From Chloroflexota bacterium (GTDB taxonomy: Bacteria > Chloroflexota > Limnocylindria > Limnocylindrales > CSP1-4): 42,335 nt of DNA. The stretch covers positions 1-42,335 of the forward strand of contig JADGQI010000006.1 of the NCBI GenBank assembly GCA_017881905.1. Direction: 5' to 3'. The notes below the pieces were generated by a model. That model searched no databases. It worked only from the letters and a program-made list of their open reading frames with translations, and was not told where the DNA came from. Positions 16,545 to 24,608 of the stretch are shown here, in pieces (position 1 is the first letter of the stretch; each line of letters begins with the position of its first letter). The position numbers and the translations under genes are program-made.

Positions 16545-17546
16545 CTAGCCGCCGAGGTCCTCGAGCAGGCTGGCGAGCTCGCGCGCGTTCGTCGTCCCGT
16601 AGTTCGCATAGCAGTTGTTCATCAGGACGTGGGTCTCCCGCGCCTCCGAGGCGGCCTGGCGGATCCGGGGGACCCACTCGCGGAGCTCGTCCCGTGAGTA
16701 GAGGTAGCGGAACCGCTCGGCCGGGGTGATCCCCTTCGCCTCCCAGGTCCGGGCGTTGCGCCCGTGGAAGCGGACGATCGCCAGGTCCTTCGAGGTCACC
16801 GCGGTGACCGGCGGGACGCTGCTCCGGAATCCCTGGGGCTCGTCGACCATGACGAAGGCGATGCCGCGGTCCGACAGGAACCGGATCGTCCGCTCGGCGT
16901 TCTTCTCGTTCAGCCACGACCCGTGGCGGAACTCGACCGCGCAGCGCCAGCCGTCGAGCCGCTCGACCGCCTGCTCGATGACCGCCCGGTTCTCGGACGA
17001 GGGGAAGACCCAGCTCGGGTACTGGAGCAGGATCGACCCTAGCTGTCCACGTTCCTCGAGCGGCGCCAGGCCCTCGCGGAACATCGTCCAGACGAGGTCC
17101 AGGAGGGGCGGCTGAAGATCCTTGGCGTAGATCCGCGGCTTGGCCCGGAGCGCGTCGGTCAGCTCGTCACGGATGACCTTCGGCAGTCGTTTGGTCTCGG
17201 TCCCTTGCCCGGTCATCAGGGCGTGCGCCTTGATGTCGAAGGTGAAGTCGGGCGGCGTCCGGTCCACCCACAGCTCGGCGGTCCGGGCTGCGGGCAGCGC
17301 GTAGTACGTCGCGTCGACCTCGACGACCGGGAAGGTCGACGCGTAGTGGTGAAGGCGTTCCTCGGCCGTATCCGCGCCGCGAGGGTAGAACACGCCGGGC
17401 GCGATCATCGTGGGGTCCGTCCAGGACGCCGTCCCGATCCGGACCGAGCCACCGCCGGCGACGGGGATCGGATCGGCCGCCGCCGCCTCGACGGCCTCGC
17501 CCCGGCTCCGGGCGAGGTCCGGCCCCGGATCGTGCACATCGTCCAT
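16545..17546 (-). CDS. DUF72 family protein
   Basis: A 333-residue DUF72 protein, a TIM-barrel-like family of unknown activity. The family opening SVRIGTASWTDPTM follows a 33-residue acidic extension. Further conserved parts are FPVVEVDATYYALPAARTAELW, FTFDIKAHALMTGQ, CAVEFRHGSWL, FVMVDEPQG, IVRFHGRN and HVLMNNCYANYGTTNAREL near the end. Of several possible ATGs I chose 17546, because TATGAT stands exactly 6 bases upstream. It is divergent from the WYL regulator over a shared intergenic region with repeats, so that regulator may control it. The 3' end nearly touches the convergent flippase gene (4 bases). Confidence 0.87.
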   Translation of the reverse strand: MDDVHDPGPDLARSRGEAVEAAAADPIPVAGGGSVRIGTASWTDPTMIAPGVFYPRGADTAEERLHHYASTFPVVEVDATYYALPAARTAELWVDRTPPDFTFDIKAHALMTGQGTETKRLPKVIRDELTDALRAKPRIYAKDLQPPLLDLVWTMFREGLAPLEERGQLGSILLQYPSWVFPSSENRAVIEQAVERLDGWRCAVEFRHGSWLNEKNAERTIRFLSDRGIAFVMVDEPQGFRSSVPPVTAVTSKDLAIVRFHGRNARTWEAKGITPAERFRYLYSRDELREWVPRIRQAASEARETHVLMNNCYANYGTTNARELASLLEDLGG

Positions 17547-17552
17547 CCGCGG

Positions 17553-17558
17553 ATCATA
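17553..17558 (-). promoter_or_regulatory. -10 element TATGAT of leaderless DUF72 gene
   Basis: TATGAT on the minus strand lies 6 bases before the ATG at 17546. It adjoins the operator-like repeat region shared with the WYL gene. Confidence 0.6.
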
Positions 17559-17593
17559 CGTCATGTACATGTCACAAAGCGTCATGTACGACG
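17559..17593. promoter_or_regulatory. Operator-like repeats between DUF72 and WYL genes
   Basis: CGTCATGTAC occurs at 17559-17568 and again at 17580-17589, start to start 21 bases or two helical turns. The first copy overlaps a perfect 10-base palindrome CATGTACATG at 17562-17571. The repeats occupy the space between the two divergent -10 elements, where a bound repressor would block both promoters. The WYL protein is the obvious candidate ligand, by inference. Confidence 0.6.
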
Positions 17594-17594
17594 C

Positions 17595-17600
17595 TATCCT
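17595..17600 (+). promoter_or_regulatory. -10 element TATCCT of leaderless WYL gene
   Basis: TATCCT lies 6 bases before the GTG at 17607, and 5 bases after the second CGTCATGTAC repeat. Confidence 0.6.
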
Positions 17601-17606
17601 GACCTG

Positions 17607-18596
17607 GTGCGCGCCTCCCGCCTTGTCCAGCTGCTCCTCCTGCTTCAGACGCGGAGCCGGATGACGGCCGGCGAGCTGGCCGAGGAGCTCGAGGTCTCGG
17701 TCCGCACGGTCCATCGGGACGTGGAAGCGCTCAGCGAGGCCGGAGTTCCGATCTACGCCGACCGCGGGCCGCACGGCGGGATCCGGCTCGTCGACGGGTA
17801 TCGCACCCGCCTGACCGGGATGACCCCCGACGAGGCTGAGGCGCTCTTCCTGTCCGGGCTGCCCGGCCCTGCCGCCGAGCTCGGGCTGGGGACGGTGGTC
17901 ACCGCCGCCCGGCTCAAGGTCCTGGCGGCCCTGCCTCCCGAGCTGCGGACGCGCGCATCCCGACTGGTCGAGCGGTTCCACCTGGATGCCAGCGGCTGGT
18001 TCCAGGCAGGCGAGCCGGTCCCCCACCTTCCGGTCCTGTCGGAAGCGGTCTGGGAGACCCAGCGGGTCGCGATCGACTACGAGCGTGGCGACCGGACGGT
18101 CCAGCGCCGCGTCGAGCCGCTCGGGCTCGTCCTCAAGGCCGGGGTCTGGTATCTCGTCGCCGCGACCGAGGGCTCGATCCGGACCTACCGGATCGGTCGG
18201 GTCTCCGCGGCGTCCATGCTCGACGAACGCTTCGATCGACCCGACGGGTTCGATCTCGCCACGTGGTGGGCGGAGTCGAGCGCGGCGTACGAACGCGAGA
18301 CGCCGCGGATCGAAGTGACGGTCCGGATCCAACCGGACCGGATCAGCCGACTTCGGTCGGCCGTCGGGGATCGCGCGGTCGACGCCGCCGAGGACCTGTT
18401 CGTGGACGATCCGGTGGGCTGGCGCCACCTCCGACTTCGCCTCGACTGGCCCGCCGAGGCGCCGGGGCTGCTCCTCAGTGTGGGTCCCGAGCTCGAGGTG
18501 ATCGAGCCGGTCGAGGTGCGCGACCGGCTGGTGGCGATCGCCCGGGCGACCCTCGATCGCTACGGTCCGCCGGGAGAAGCGGACCGAGCGACCTGA
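17607..18596 (+). CDS. WYL-domain transcriptional regulator (YafY type)
   Basis: A 329-residue regulator. The N-terminal helix-turn-helix (about 1-60) contains MTAGELAEELEVSVRTVHRD, followed by the wing GPHGGIRLVDGYRT. The WYL domain follows at about 140-210 (RVEPLGLVLKAGVWYLVA, the family motif region, and TYRIGRVSAASML), then a C-terminal WCX-type dimerisation domain to about 310. WYL proteins bind nucleotide or nucleic-acid ligands and repress DNA-damage, phage-defence or metabolic genes. Here the only apparent target is the divergent DUF72 gene plus itself. The GTG start is supported by the -10 at 6 bases. Confidence 0.9.
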   Translation: MRASRLVQLLLLLQTRSRMTAGELAEELEVSVRTVHRDVEALSEAGVPIYADRGPHGGIRLVDGYRTRLTGMTPDEAEALFLSGLPGPAAELGLGTVVTAARLKVLAALPPELRTRASRLVERFHLDASGWFQAGEPVPHLPVLSEAVWETQRVAIDYERGDRTVQRRVEPLGLVLKAGVWYLVAATEGSIRTYRIGRVSAASMLDERFDRPDGFDLATWWAESSAAYERETPRIEVTVRIQPDRISRLRSAVGDRAVDAAEDLFVDDPVGWRHLRLRLDWPAEAPGLLLSVGPELEVIEPVEVRDRLVAIARATLDRYGPPGEADRAT

Positions 18597-18618
18597 GGGA
18601 ACCCCGGACCGCGTCGGG

Positions 18619-18813
18619 TCAGCTCCCCCGGCGCGGATCGGGGGTGAAGCGAAGTGCGTGGGTCAGGCGGCCCGGTCGGGTCGACGGCTCGGGAACGAAC
18701 GTCTCGGTCCGGTCGTCCGCCTGCGCCTGTCGGGCCGCGCGAGCGCGTCGGTCGCGGGCGATCTCCCGCTCGCGGTCGGCGTGGATGAGGCGGGCGAGAT
18801 CGAGGTCGTGCAT
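18619..18813 (-). CDS. Small basic protein of unknown function
   Basis: A 64-residue protein with a helical, highly charged N-terminal half (MHDLDLARLIHADREREIAR) rich in Arg and Ala, and a Thr/Pro-rich tail. Short proteins of this type, starting with an LARLIHADRE-like helix, occur in actinobacteria and Chloroflexota without known function. A good AGGAGG lies 11 bases before the ATG and a possible -10 TATCGT at 18872-18867. Codon third positions are GC-rich as in neighbouring genes. It is divergent from the zinc peptidase. Confidence 0.6.
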   Translation of the reverse strand: MHDLDLARLIHADREREIARDRRARAARQAQADDRTETFVPEPSTRPGRLTHALRFTPDPRRGS

Positions 18814-18943
18814 CGTGACGGGGCCCTCCTGGTCGGCGGTCGTTCGACCGGTTCGGTGATGCCACCACGATAGGTCTCGTACCTGCCAGGAACTGTCATG
18901 TTTCTTGCCGGTTTCGGCGCGTCCACGAGGGCGATCCAGCGGG

Positions 18944-18949
18944 CATACT
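18944..18949 (+). promoter_or_regulatory. -10-like element CATACT before zinc peptidase
   Basis: CATACT would place transcription start about 18 bases before the ATG, leaving room for the AGGAGGG ribosome site at 18962-18968. This is one of the clear leadered genes in the window. Confidence 0.4.
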
Positions 18950-18974
18950 TGCGCAGACCGCAGGAGGGATCCCG

Positions 18975-19859
18975 ATGACGTTCCGGCCAGGGGCCTCGCT
19001 CGACCCGTCGCAGGTCGAGGACGTGCGCGGCCGGCGGGTCGGCGGTCGCGGTGTGGCCATCGGCGGAGGAGGCGGCCTCGGTCTCGTCCTGGTCATCGCG
19101 TTCATCCTCCTGGGCGGCTCGCCCGGCGACCTCGGCGCGCTGTCGGGGCAGGTGATCGGGGACGGCGGCGACGCCGGGCCGGCGAGCACCTTGCTCGCCA
19201 GCGAATGCACGACCGGCGCGGATGCGAACGCCAGGGAGGACTGCCGGATCGTCGGCTACATCAACAGCATCCAGGCCTACTGGACGGACGAGTTCGCGGC
19301 CGGCGGGAGCCACTACCGGCCCGCTCGGACGCGCTTCTTCACCGACCAGATCAACACCGGCTGCGGGTTCGCCAGCGCCGCATCCGGCCCGTTCTACTGC
19401 CCGAGCGACGGGTACGTCTACATCGACCTCGGGTTCTTCAGCGATCTGCACACGAAGTTCGGGGCGCAGGGCGGCCCGCTGGCGGAGGCCTACGTCCTGG
19501 CCCACGAGTACGGCCACCACGTCCAGGACCTGGCCGGCACCCTGACCGGGGATTCGAGCCAGGCGGGGGCGACCGGTCGGTCGGTCCGGACCGAGCTCCA
19601 GGCCGACTGCTTCGCCGGCGTGTGGGCTCACAACGCGGCGACGACGGGATTCCTCGAGCCGATCACCACGGCCCAGGTCGGCCAGGCGCTCGATGCGGCG
19701 GCCGCCGTCGGCGACGACCGGATCCAGCAGCAGACGCAGGGCGGGGTAAACCCGGAGTCGTGGACGCACGGCTCGTCCGCCCAGCGCCAGAAGTGGTTCA
19801 CGACCGGCTACGACCACGGCGATCCGAACGGCTGCGATACGTTCAGCGGCAATCCCTGA
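18975..19859 (+). CDS. Neutral zinc metallopeptidase, YpfJ family
   Basis: A 294-residue membrane-anchored putative metalloprotease. A glycine-rich cytoplasmic start ([19 protein letters not shown]) leads into one transmembrane helix (about 37-50). The extracytoplasmic domain carries [15 protein letters not shown], the HExxH zinc motif with H177, E178 and H181, then [12 protein letters not shown] supplying the third ligand region. The [17 protein letters not shown] ending is typical of the YpfJ family. Its physiological substrate is unknown. The ATG has AGGAGGG 6 bases upstream. Confidence 0.92.
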   Translation: MTFRPGASLDPSQVEDVRGRRVGGRGVAIGGGGGLGLVLVIAFILLGGSPGDLGALSGQVIGDGGDAGPASTLLASECTTGADANAREDCRIVGYINSIQAYWTDEFAAGGSHYRPARTRFFTDQINTGCGFASAASGPFYCPSDGYVYIDLGFFSDLHTKFGAQGGPLAEAYVLAHEYGHHVQDLAGTLTGDSSQAGATGRSVRTELQADCFAGVWAHNAATTGFLEPITTAQVGQALDAAAAVGDDRIQQQTQGGVNPESWTHGSSAQRQKWFTTGYDHGDPNGCDTFSGNP

Positions 19860-19880
19860 TCGCCGGCCGCGGTGCTCGGC

Positions 19881-19886
19881 TACGCT
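19881..19886 (+). promoter_or_regulatory. -10 element TACGCT of leaderless kinase gene
   Basis: TACGCT is separated from the ATG at 19894 by 7 bases. Confidence 0.45.
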
Positions 19887-19893
19887 CTCAGCC

Positions 19894-20700
19894 ATGTCAC
19901 CTGCGCTGATCACCGGCCTGCCGATCCGGAGCGTCACGGCGACGCGCTACGTGACCGCTCTGCGCGAAGGCGGCTCGCTGCCCGGTCTGGTCGAGGCCGA
20001 CGACGACGGGCTGTACGTGGTCAAGTTCCGCGCTGCCGGGCAGGGGCCCAAGGCGCTCATCGCCGAGCTCGTCGGCGGCGAGATCGGTCGCGCCCTCGGG
20101 CTACCGGTGCCGGAGATCGTCCTGGTCGGGCTCGACGCCGCGCTCGGCAAGGCCGAGCCGCACCAGGAGATCCAGGACCTGCTCGTCCGCAGCGCCGGGC
20201 TCAATCTCGGTCTCGACTTCCTGCCGGGCTCGCTGGCGTTCGACCCTGCCGCCGGGACCCCGCCCGGGATGGACCTGCCCGACCCGGACCTGGCTGCCGA
20301 CGTCGTCTGGTTCGACGCGTTCATCACGAACGTCGATCGGACCGCGAAGAACGTCAACCTGCTCGTCTGGCACGGCCGCTTGTGGCTGATCGACCACGGC
20401 GCTGCGCTGTACGTCCAGCACACCTGGCGCGATCCGGCCGAGCACGCCCGCCGTCCGTTCGAGCGGATCGCCGATCACGTCCTGCTGCCGCATGCGGCGT
20501 CGATCGTGCAGGCCGACTCCCGGCTGGCTCCGAGGATCACCGAGGATGTGCTCGGCTCGATCGTCGAGGCGATCCCGGAGGCGTGGCTGGGGTCGGACGC
20601 CGCCGGCGAACGGCGCGCCTACGTCGACTACCTGCTGACGCGGCTGGCCGCTCCCCGCGCGTTCGTCGAGGAGGCCGAACGTGCCCGCCGCCACGCGTAG
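19894..20700 (+). CDS. HipA-like kinase family protein
   Basis: A 268-residue protein with the C-terminal kinase fold of HipA toxins but without the N-terminal HipA subdomain. LYVVKFRAAGQGPKALIAEL holds the probable ATP lysine (K44). WFDAFITNVDRTAKNVNLL matches the HipA catalytic loop (D148, N153), and LWLIDHGAALY the metal-binding aspartate (D167). HipA phosphorylates glutamyl-tRNA synthetase; the target here is unknown. It overlaps the DUF3037 gene by 20 bases. This two-gene pair recurs in other bacteria as far as I recall. No HipB-like XRE gene is adjacent, which argues against a standard hipBA toxin-antitoxin. Confidence 0.85.
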   Translation: MSPALITGLPIRSVTATRYVTALREGGSLPGLVEADDDGLYVVKFRAAGQGPKALIAELVGGEIGRALGLPVPEIVLVGLDAALGKAEPHQEIQDLLVRSAGLNLGLDFLPGSLAFDPAAGTPPGMDLPDPDLAADVVWFDAFITNVDRTAKNVNLLVWHGRLWLIDHGAALYVQHTWRDPAEHARRPFERIADHVLLPHAASIVQADSRLAPRITEDVLGSIVEAIPEAWLGSDAAGERRAYVDYLLTRLAAPRAFVEEAERARRHA

Positions 20701-21079
20701 TCCGTTCGAGTATGCGATCGTCCGGGTCGTCCCGCGGGTCGAGCGGGGCGAGTCGATCAACGCCGGGATCGTCCTGCACTCGCGGCCTCGGCGCTTCCTC
20801 GCGGGGCGCGTCGAGCTCGATGTCGCACTGCTCCGAGCGCTCGCCCCGGATTGCGACCCAAGCGAGGTCTCGGCGCATCTCGAGGCGATCCCGCGCATCT
20901 GTGCCGGCGACCCCGCCGCCGGGCCGATCGCCCGACTCAGCCGGCCCGAGCGATTCCACTGGCTCGTCGCACCGAGCAGCACGGTCGTCCAGCCGTCGGA
21001 GGTCCACACCGGCCTGACCGAGGACCCGGCGTCGACCCTCGACCATCTCTTCCGGACCCTAGTCCTCGAACGCCGCTGA
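20681..21079 (+). CDS. DUF3037 family protein
   Basis: A 132-residue DUF3037 protein. The family opening reads FEYAIVRVVPRVERGESINAGI, followed by RFLAGRVELD and the C-terminal DHLFRTLVLERR. Function is unknown. The family is typically encoded next to a HipA-like kinase, as here. The start is a GTG inside the kinase gene with GAGGAGG 6 bases upstream, so the pair is translationally linked. It could be a substrate, partner or inhibitor of the kinase; the sequence does not decide. Confidence 0.85.
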   Translation: MPAATRSPFEYAIVRVVPRVERGESINAGIVLHSRPRRFLAGRVELDVALLRALAPDCDPSEVSAHLEAIPRICAGDPAAGPIARLSRPERFHWLVAPSSTVVQPSEVHTGLTEDPASTLDHLFRTLVLERR

Positions 21080-21082
21080 CCG

Positions 21083-21469
21083 TCAGGCGGGCGTGGCCAG
21101 AGCGAGGCCGGGGATCGTCAGCTCGATCAACGGGCTCTCGGCGACCATCCTGTCGACGTCCGTGCGACGCCAGACTCGAGCGACGCGCTCAAGGACGGTC
21201 CGACGCTCGACGGGATCGCTGATCTCCCGAGCGGTCGCCGGCACATCCGCCGTCACCGACCCCTTGAGGTGGACCGTGACCTCGGGATCCGCTTCGATGT
21301 TGGCGAGCCAGCTCCGACGTCGCGAGTGCGGCATCCCGGAGATGTAGATCCGGCCATCGAAGTTGTGGAAGACGATCTCGATCCGGCGCGGCCGGCCCGT
21401 CTTCCGGCCCGTCGTGGTGAGGTCGATCGTTCGGCCGTGGTCGAACTCGTGGCGGATCGCTGGGTCCAT
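21083..21469 (-). CDS. Ddn-like F420H2-dependent nitroreductase/quinone reductase family protein
   Basis: A 128-residue split-barrel protein of the deazaflavin-dependent nitroreductase (Ddn, PF04075-like) family. TIDLTTTGRKTGRPRRIEI is the characteristic F420-contact segment, followed by GRIYISGMPHSRRRSWLANI and DPEVTVHLKG. The family reduces quinones or nitroaromatics with F420H2; the substrate here is unknown. The ATG at 21469 has AGGAG about 10 bases upstream. The gene converges on DUF3037 with only 3 bases between the stops. Confidence 0.87.
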   Translation of the reverse strand: MDPAIRHEFDHGRTIDLTTTGRKTGRPRRIEIVFHNFDGRIYISGMPHSRRRSWLANIEADPEVTVHLKGSVTADVPATAREISDPVERRTVLERVARVWRRTDVDRMVAESPLIELTIPGLALATPA

Positions 21470-21619
21470 ATCCTGGGGCTCCTGGTGCTCATCGTTGCGT
21501 GTGCAATCATCGTAGCGCGGGACGCGTCGGCCGTCAGGCGGGCCGCCTGCGACCGACCGAACCGGAAGCCGGCGCCGCATCCGAGCCCGGCGCTGCACGC
21601 GAGGACGGCGTCGTCGCGC

Positions 21620-21625
21620 TAGGCT
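21620..21625 (+). promoter_or_regulatory. -10 element TAGGCT before amidohydrolase
   Basis: TAGGCT lies 9 bases before the ATG at 21635, slightly farther than the usual 6-7. The transcript would have a leader of a few bases at most. Confidence 0.4.
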
Positions 21626-21634
21626 GGCCGAACG

Positions 21635-22921
21635 ATGACGGTCGCCGGACTCGCCCACTCCCCCATCGTCGCCGTCCGCGCGGGCCGGCTCGTCGACGTC
21701 GTCGCCGGGGCCCTGCTGCCCGACGTGGTCCTCTTGATCCGGGCCGAGCGGGTCGAGGCGATCGTGCCGGGCGACTCGCCGATCCCGGATGGCGCCGAGC
21801 TGATCGACCTGACCGGCCATACGGTGATGCCCGGGCTGATCGACGGGCACAGCCACCTGATCGGCGATCTCGAGTACGCGGACGTCCCGGCGATCGGGAT
21901 GACCGCCGAGCGGGAGATCCTGGTCGGCGTTCGCAACGCGACGGTGACGCTCCGGGCCGGGGTGACCAGCGTGCGCGATGTCGGCACCTTCCGGGCGTTC
22001 CTCGACCTCGAGCTGCGCGACGCGATCGAGGACGGGCTCGTGGTCGGTCCGCGGATGCAGGGGGCCGGGGCGTACGTCACGGTCCCCGGGGGCGCCGGCG
22101 AGGTCACCGGGCTGCCCGGCTCCGAAGTGCCGCCGGAGATGCGGTTCGGCCTCGTCCAGACCCCAGCGGATGTCCGTCGGGTGGTGGACGCCATCTGCGA
22201 TCGGGGCGCGGACCTGATCAAGGTCCTGGCCACGGGTGCGGTGCTGACCCGCGGGACCGAGCCGGGCCAGGTCGAGCTGGATCGCCCGATGCTCGAGGCG
22301 GCGGTCGAGGCCGCCACCGCCCGCGGACGGTACGTCGCGGCCCATGCCCACGGTGCCGAGGGGATCAAGCTGGCGGTCCGGGCGGGGGTCCGCTCCATCG
22401 AGCACGGGTCGCTGATGGACGACGAAGCGATCGCGCTCATGGCCGAGCACGGGACATACCTCGTCGCCGACATCTACAACGGCGATTGGATCGCGGCCGA
22501 AGGGCTCCGCGGCAGCTGGCCCGCCGAGACCATGCGCAAGAACGACGAGACGACCGAGGCGCAGCGCCTCGGCTTCCGGAAGGCCGTCGCGGCCGGCGTC
22601 CGGATCGCCTTCGGGACCGATTCCGGGGTCTACCCGCACGGGACGAACGCGATCCAGCTGCCGCTCATGGTCCATCACGGGATGACCCCGCTCGGTGCCG
22701 TCCGGGCGGCGACCGTCGTCGCCGCCGAGATGATGGGCTGGGCCGATCGGGTCGGGACCCTGTCGGTCGGGCACTATGCCGATCTGCTCGCGGTGCCCGG
22801 TGACCCGTTCGAGGCGGCTGACGGGACCGGGCTGGCCGCGCTCCAGGCCCCGACCCTCGTGATGAAGGGCGGCTCGGTCGTCCGGGACGATCGCCGCCTC
22901 AGCGAGCCACCGGGACGATGA
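21635..22921 (+). CDS. Metal-dependent amidohydrolase, imidazolonepropionase-like
   Basis: A 428-residue amidohydrolase-superfamily enzyme. Metal and active-site motifs are visible in order: VMPGLIDGHSHL (first histidines), AGVTSVRDVG, DLIKVLATG (probable carboxylated lysine), YVAAHAHG, RSIEHGSLM, and FGTDSGVYPHG (catalytic aspartate). It belongs to the prolidase/imidazolonepropionase-related subgroup that cleaves dipeptides or cyclic amides; the true substrate is unknown. No histidine degradation genes are near. Its 3' end overlaps the convergent secreted-protein gene by 23 bases. Confidence 0.9.
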   Translation: MTVAGLAHSPIVAVRAGRLVDVVAGALLPDVVLLIRAERVEAIVPGDSPIPDGAELIDLTGHTVMPGLIDGHSHLIGDLEYADVPAIGMTAEREILVGVRNATVTLRAGVTSVRDVGTFRAFLDLELRDAIEDGLVVGPRMQGAGAYVTVPGGAGEVTGLPGSEVPPEMRFGLVQTPADVRRVVDAICDRGADLIKVLATGAVLTRGTEPGQVELDRPMLEAAVEAATARGRYVAAHAHGAEGIKLAVRAGVRSIEHGSLMDDEAIALMAEHGTYLVADIYNGDWIAAEGLRGSWPAETMRKNDETTEAQRLGFRKAVAAGVRIAFGTDSGVYPHGTNAIQLPLMVHHGMTPLGAVRAATVVAAEMMGWADRVGTLSVGHYADLLAVPGDPFEAADGTGLAALQAPTLVMKGGSVVRDDRRLSEPPGR

Positions 22922-23876
22922 GCACGAACCGGCCGTCCTTGCCTGGGTAGCGTCCGGTCGGTCGACGCCAGGGCAGGTAATCCTCGGGCATCAGGCGAGC
23001 CGGGACGAGGACGTCCGGCGGGCGCGACTCCCCCCAGATGCTGCTGATCCGCGGATACCAGACGTCCTCGATCCGGAGGTCGGTCACTCGGAAGTCCCCA
23101 CCGAGCGCCGGGTCGGCCGTGGACCGGAAGCCCGACATGACCCAGTTGTGGGCACCGCGCCAGACGAGCAGCGCGGCGGGTCGGCCGGTCAGCCGGATGG
23201 CGGTCGCGGCGGCGTGGATCGCCTGCGTGCGGGTCCTGGTCACCAGCACGCGGTACTTCCCGTAGCCGAGTGAGGTGAGCGTGCGAGCCTCGCCTTCCGG
23301 CTCGGAACCCTTGTCGGGCGCCGGACCGAGCCTGCGGGCGATCGAGTGCAGGAGCTTCTGCGTCTTGCGGGTCGTGTCGGCGCCGGGCGACATGATGTTG
23401 ATCATCGTCTGGAGGGCGGCCGGCGCGCACCAGATCGGCGTCTTCTCACCGACGAAGTCGCCCTTCCGGAAGAGATCCATGCTGAACGGACCGTTCGTTG
23501 GCGGCGGGACCAGCGCCGGGGCGGGCGTCGGCGGCGGGGAGGCGGCCGGAGAAGGAACCGCCGTCGGGATCGGTATCGATGGCGTCGACGATGCCGAGGC
23601 GGGACCCGATCCAGGCGATCCGGCCGCCGATCCCGGCGCTTCGGACGGGCCACCGGCCTCGCCGCCGTCGGTCGCGGCGGGCGACGAGCCGACGCGCACC
23701 ACGGTCCCGTCGCTCGGGACGGCGCCGGTCGGCCCGACCGAACCAGCCGGGCGACCGGCCACGGATCCGACGCCCGAGGTGTCCGAGCAGCCCGCCAGCG
23801 CGCCGATCGCCGCGACGACGATCAGCCCCGCAGCGACTCGGCGGAGTGCGGCCTGTCCATCCATGAGCCCGGGCAT
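22899..23876 (-). CDS. Predicted lipoprotein with C39-like papain-fold domain
   Basis: A 325-residue exported protein. A lipoprotein signal ends in GALAGC (C30), then a Gly/Ser/Pro-rich linker of about 95 residues. The C-terminal domain (about 130-325) resembles peptidase C39-like proteins: KTPIWCAPAALQTMINIM holds the candidate nucleophile C150, and GAHNWVMSGF the candidate H243. The asparagine/glutamine helper is not obvious to me, so it may bind rather than cleave. ATGs at 23903, 23876 and 23864 are possible; 23876 gives a normal signal peptide. The gene is preceded by a strong palindrome at 23918-23938. Confidence 0.75.
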   Translation of the reverse strand: MPGLMDGQAALRRVAAGLIVVAAIGALAGCSDTSGVGSVAGRPAGSVGPTGAVPSDGTVVRVGSSPAATDGGEAGGPSEAPGSAAGSPGSGPASASSTPSIPIPTAVPSPAASPPPTPAPALVPPPTNGPFSMDLFRKGDFVGEKTPIWCAPAALQTMINIMSPGADTTRKTQKLLHSIARRLGPAPDKGSEPEGEARTLTSLGYGKYRVLVTRTRTQAIHAAATAIRLTGRPAALLVWRGAHNWVMSGFRSTADPALGGDFRVTDLRIEDVWYPRISSIWGESRPPDVLVPARLMPEDYLPWRRPTGRYPGKDGRFVLIVPVAR

Positions 23877-23917
23877 GGTGTGCCCGCGGTCGGGACCGGT
23901 CAAGCGGACGGGTGCGG

Positions 23918-23938
23918 CCGGGCACCGCCGGTGCCCGG
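23918..23938. terminator. 21-bp palindrome after HhH-GPD gene
   Basis: Two perfect 10-base arms (CCGGGCACCG and its reverse complement) flank a single C. It starts 5 bases beyond the HhH-GPD stop codon. A terminator hairpin for that gene is the simplest reading, though no U-tract follows. An operator for the downstream lipoprotein gene is the alternative. Confidence 0.5.
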
Positions 23939-23942
23939 GAGG

Positions 23943-24518
23943 TCAGCCGCCTTTGGCCTTGAGGGAGGCCTTGTAGGCCCGCTTGCCCTCTTGGTAGCGC
24001 GCGAGCGCCTCCGGCGAATCGACGCCGCCGAGGGTCGGATGGGTCGGGCGGACATCCTCCCACCCGGGCGGACGGACGCCGAGTCGCAGCCCGACGATCT
24101 CGATCATCGACTTGGCCTTCATCGCTCCGAAGCCGGGCAGCCCGAGCAGCCGCTTCTCGAGATCCTTGCCGTCGCGAGCTTCGGTCCAGACCCGGGCCGC
24201 ATCGTTGCCATAGTCGGCCGCGATGGCGGCGCACAGGGCCTGCGTCTTGGCGGCCATCGAGCTCGGGAACCGGTGGAGCGCCGGAGGTCGTCGGAACACC
24301 TCGTCGAGGACCTCCGGTCCCATCTCGGCGATCCTGGCCGCGTCGAGCCCGCCGATCCGGCGCTTGAGCTCGAGTGGCCCGCTGAACGCTTTCTGGACGG
24401 TCACCTGCTGGTCGAGCGCGAACCCGATCAGGAGGGCGAGCGGCTCGGCGATCAGCAGGCGGTCGGCGTCGTCGTCGCCGGTGAAGTAGAGGCGGTCGGC
24501 AGCGGTCGTGGTCGTCAT
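23943..24518 (-). CDS. HhH-GPD-type base excision DNA repair protein (TIGR03252-like)
   Basis: A 191-residue protein resembling the uncharacterised HhH-GPD family TIGR03252, common in actinobacteria. Conserved segments are LLIGFALDQQVTVQKAFSGP, LHRFPSSMAAKTQALC and the helix-hairpin-helix RLLGLPGFGAMKAKSMI (about 123-139). The region after the hairpin lacks the usual catalytic aspartate of the superfamily and ends in a basic tail, AYKASLKAKGG. The substrate lesion is therefore unknown. The start is supported by TACCAT 6 bases upstream. It is divergent from the MBL gene. Confidence 0.85.
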   Translation of the reverse strand: MTTTTAADRLYFTGDDDADRLLIAEPLALLIGFALDQQVTVQKAFSGPLELKRRIGGLDAARIAEMGPEVLDEVFRRPPALHRFPSSMAAKTQALCAAIAADYGNDAARVWTEARDGKDLEKRLLGLPGFGAMKAKSMIEIVGLRLGVRPPGWEDVRPTHPTLGGVDSPEALARYQEGKRAYKASLKAKGG

Positions 24519-24524
24519 GCCGGC

Positions 24525-24530
24525 ATGGTA
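24525..24530 (-). promoter_or_regulatory. -10 element TACCAT of leaderless HhH-GPD gene
   Basis: TACCAT on the minus strand lies 6 bases before the ATG at 24518. Confidence 0.5.
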
Positions 24531-24595
24531 ATCCCAGGCTGGGGCCAGCGGTCGCCGTCCGGACCATGCCCGCGGTCGTGTGCCGCCGGCTCCGG

Positions 24596-24601
24596 CATAC
24601 T
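24596..24601 (+). promoter_or_regulatory. -10 element CATACT of leaderless MBL gene
   Basis: CATACT lies 7 bases before the ATG at 24609. Confidence 0.45.
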
Positions 24602-24608
24602 CGCGGTG

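Noticed and set aside
19894-21079. Standard hipBA toxin-antitoxin operon
   Set aside because: No HipB-like regulator is adjacent and the kinase lacks the HipA N-terminal subdomain. It is described instead as a HipA-like/DUF3037 pair.
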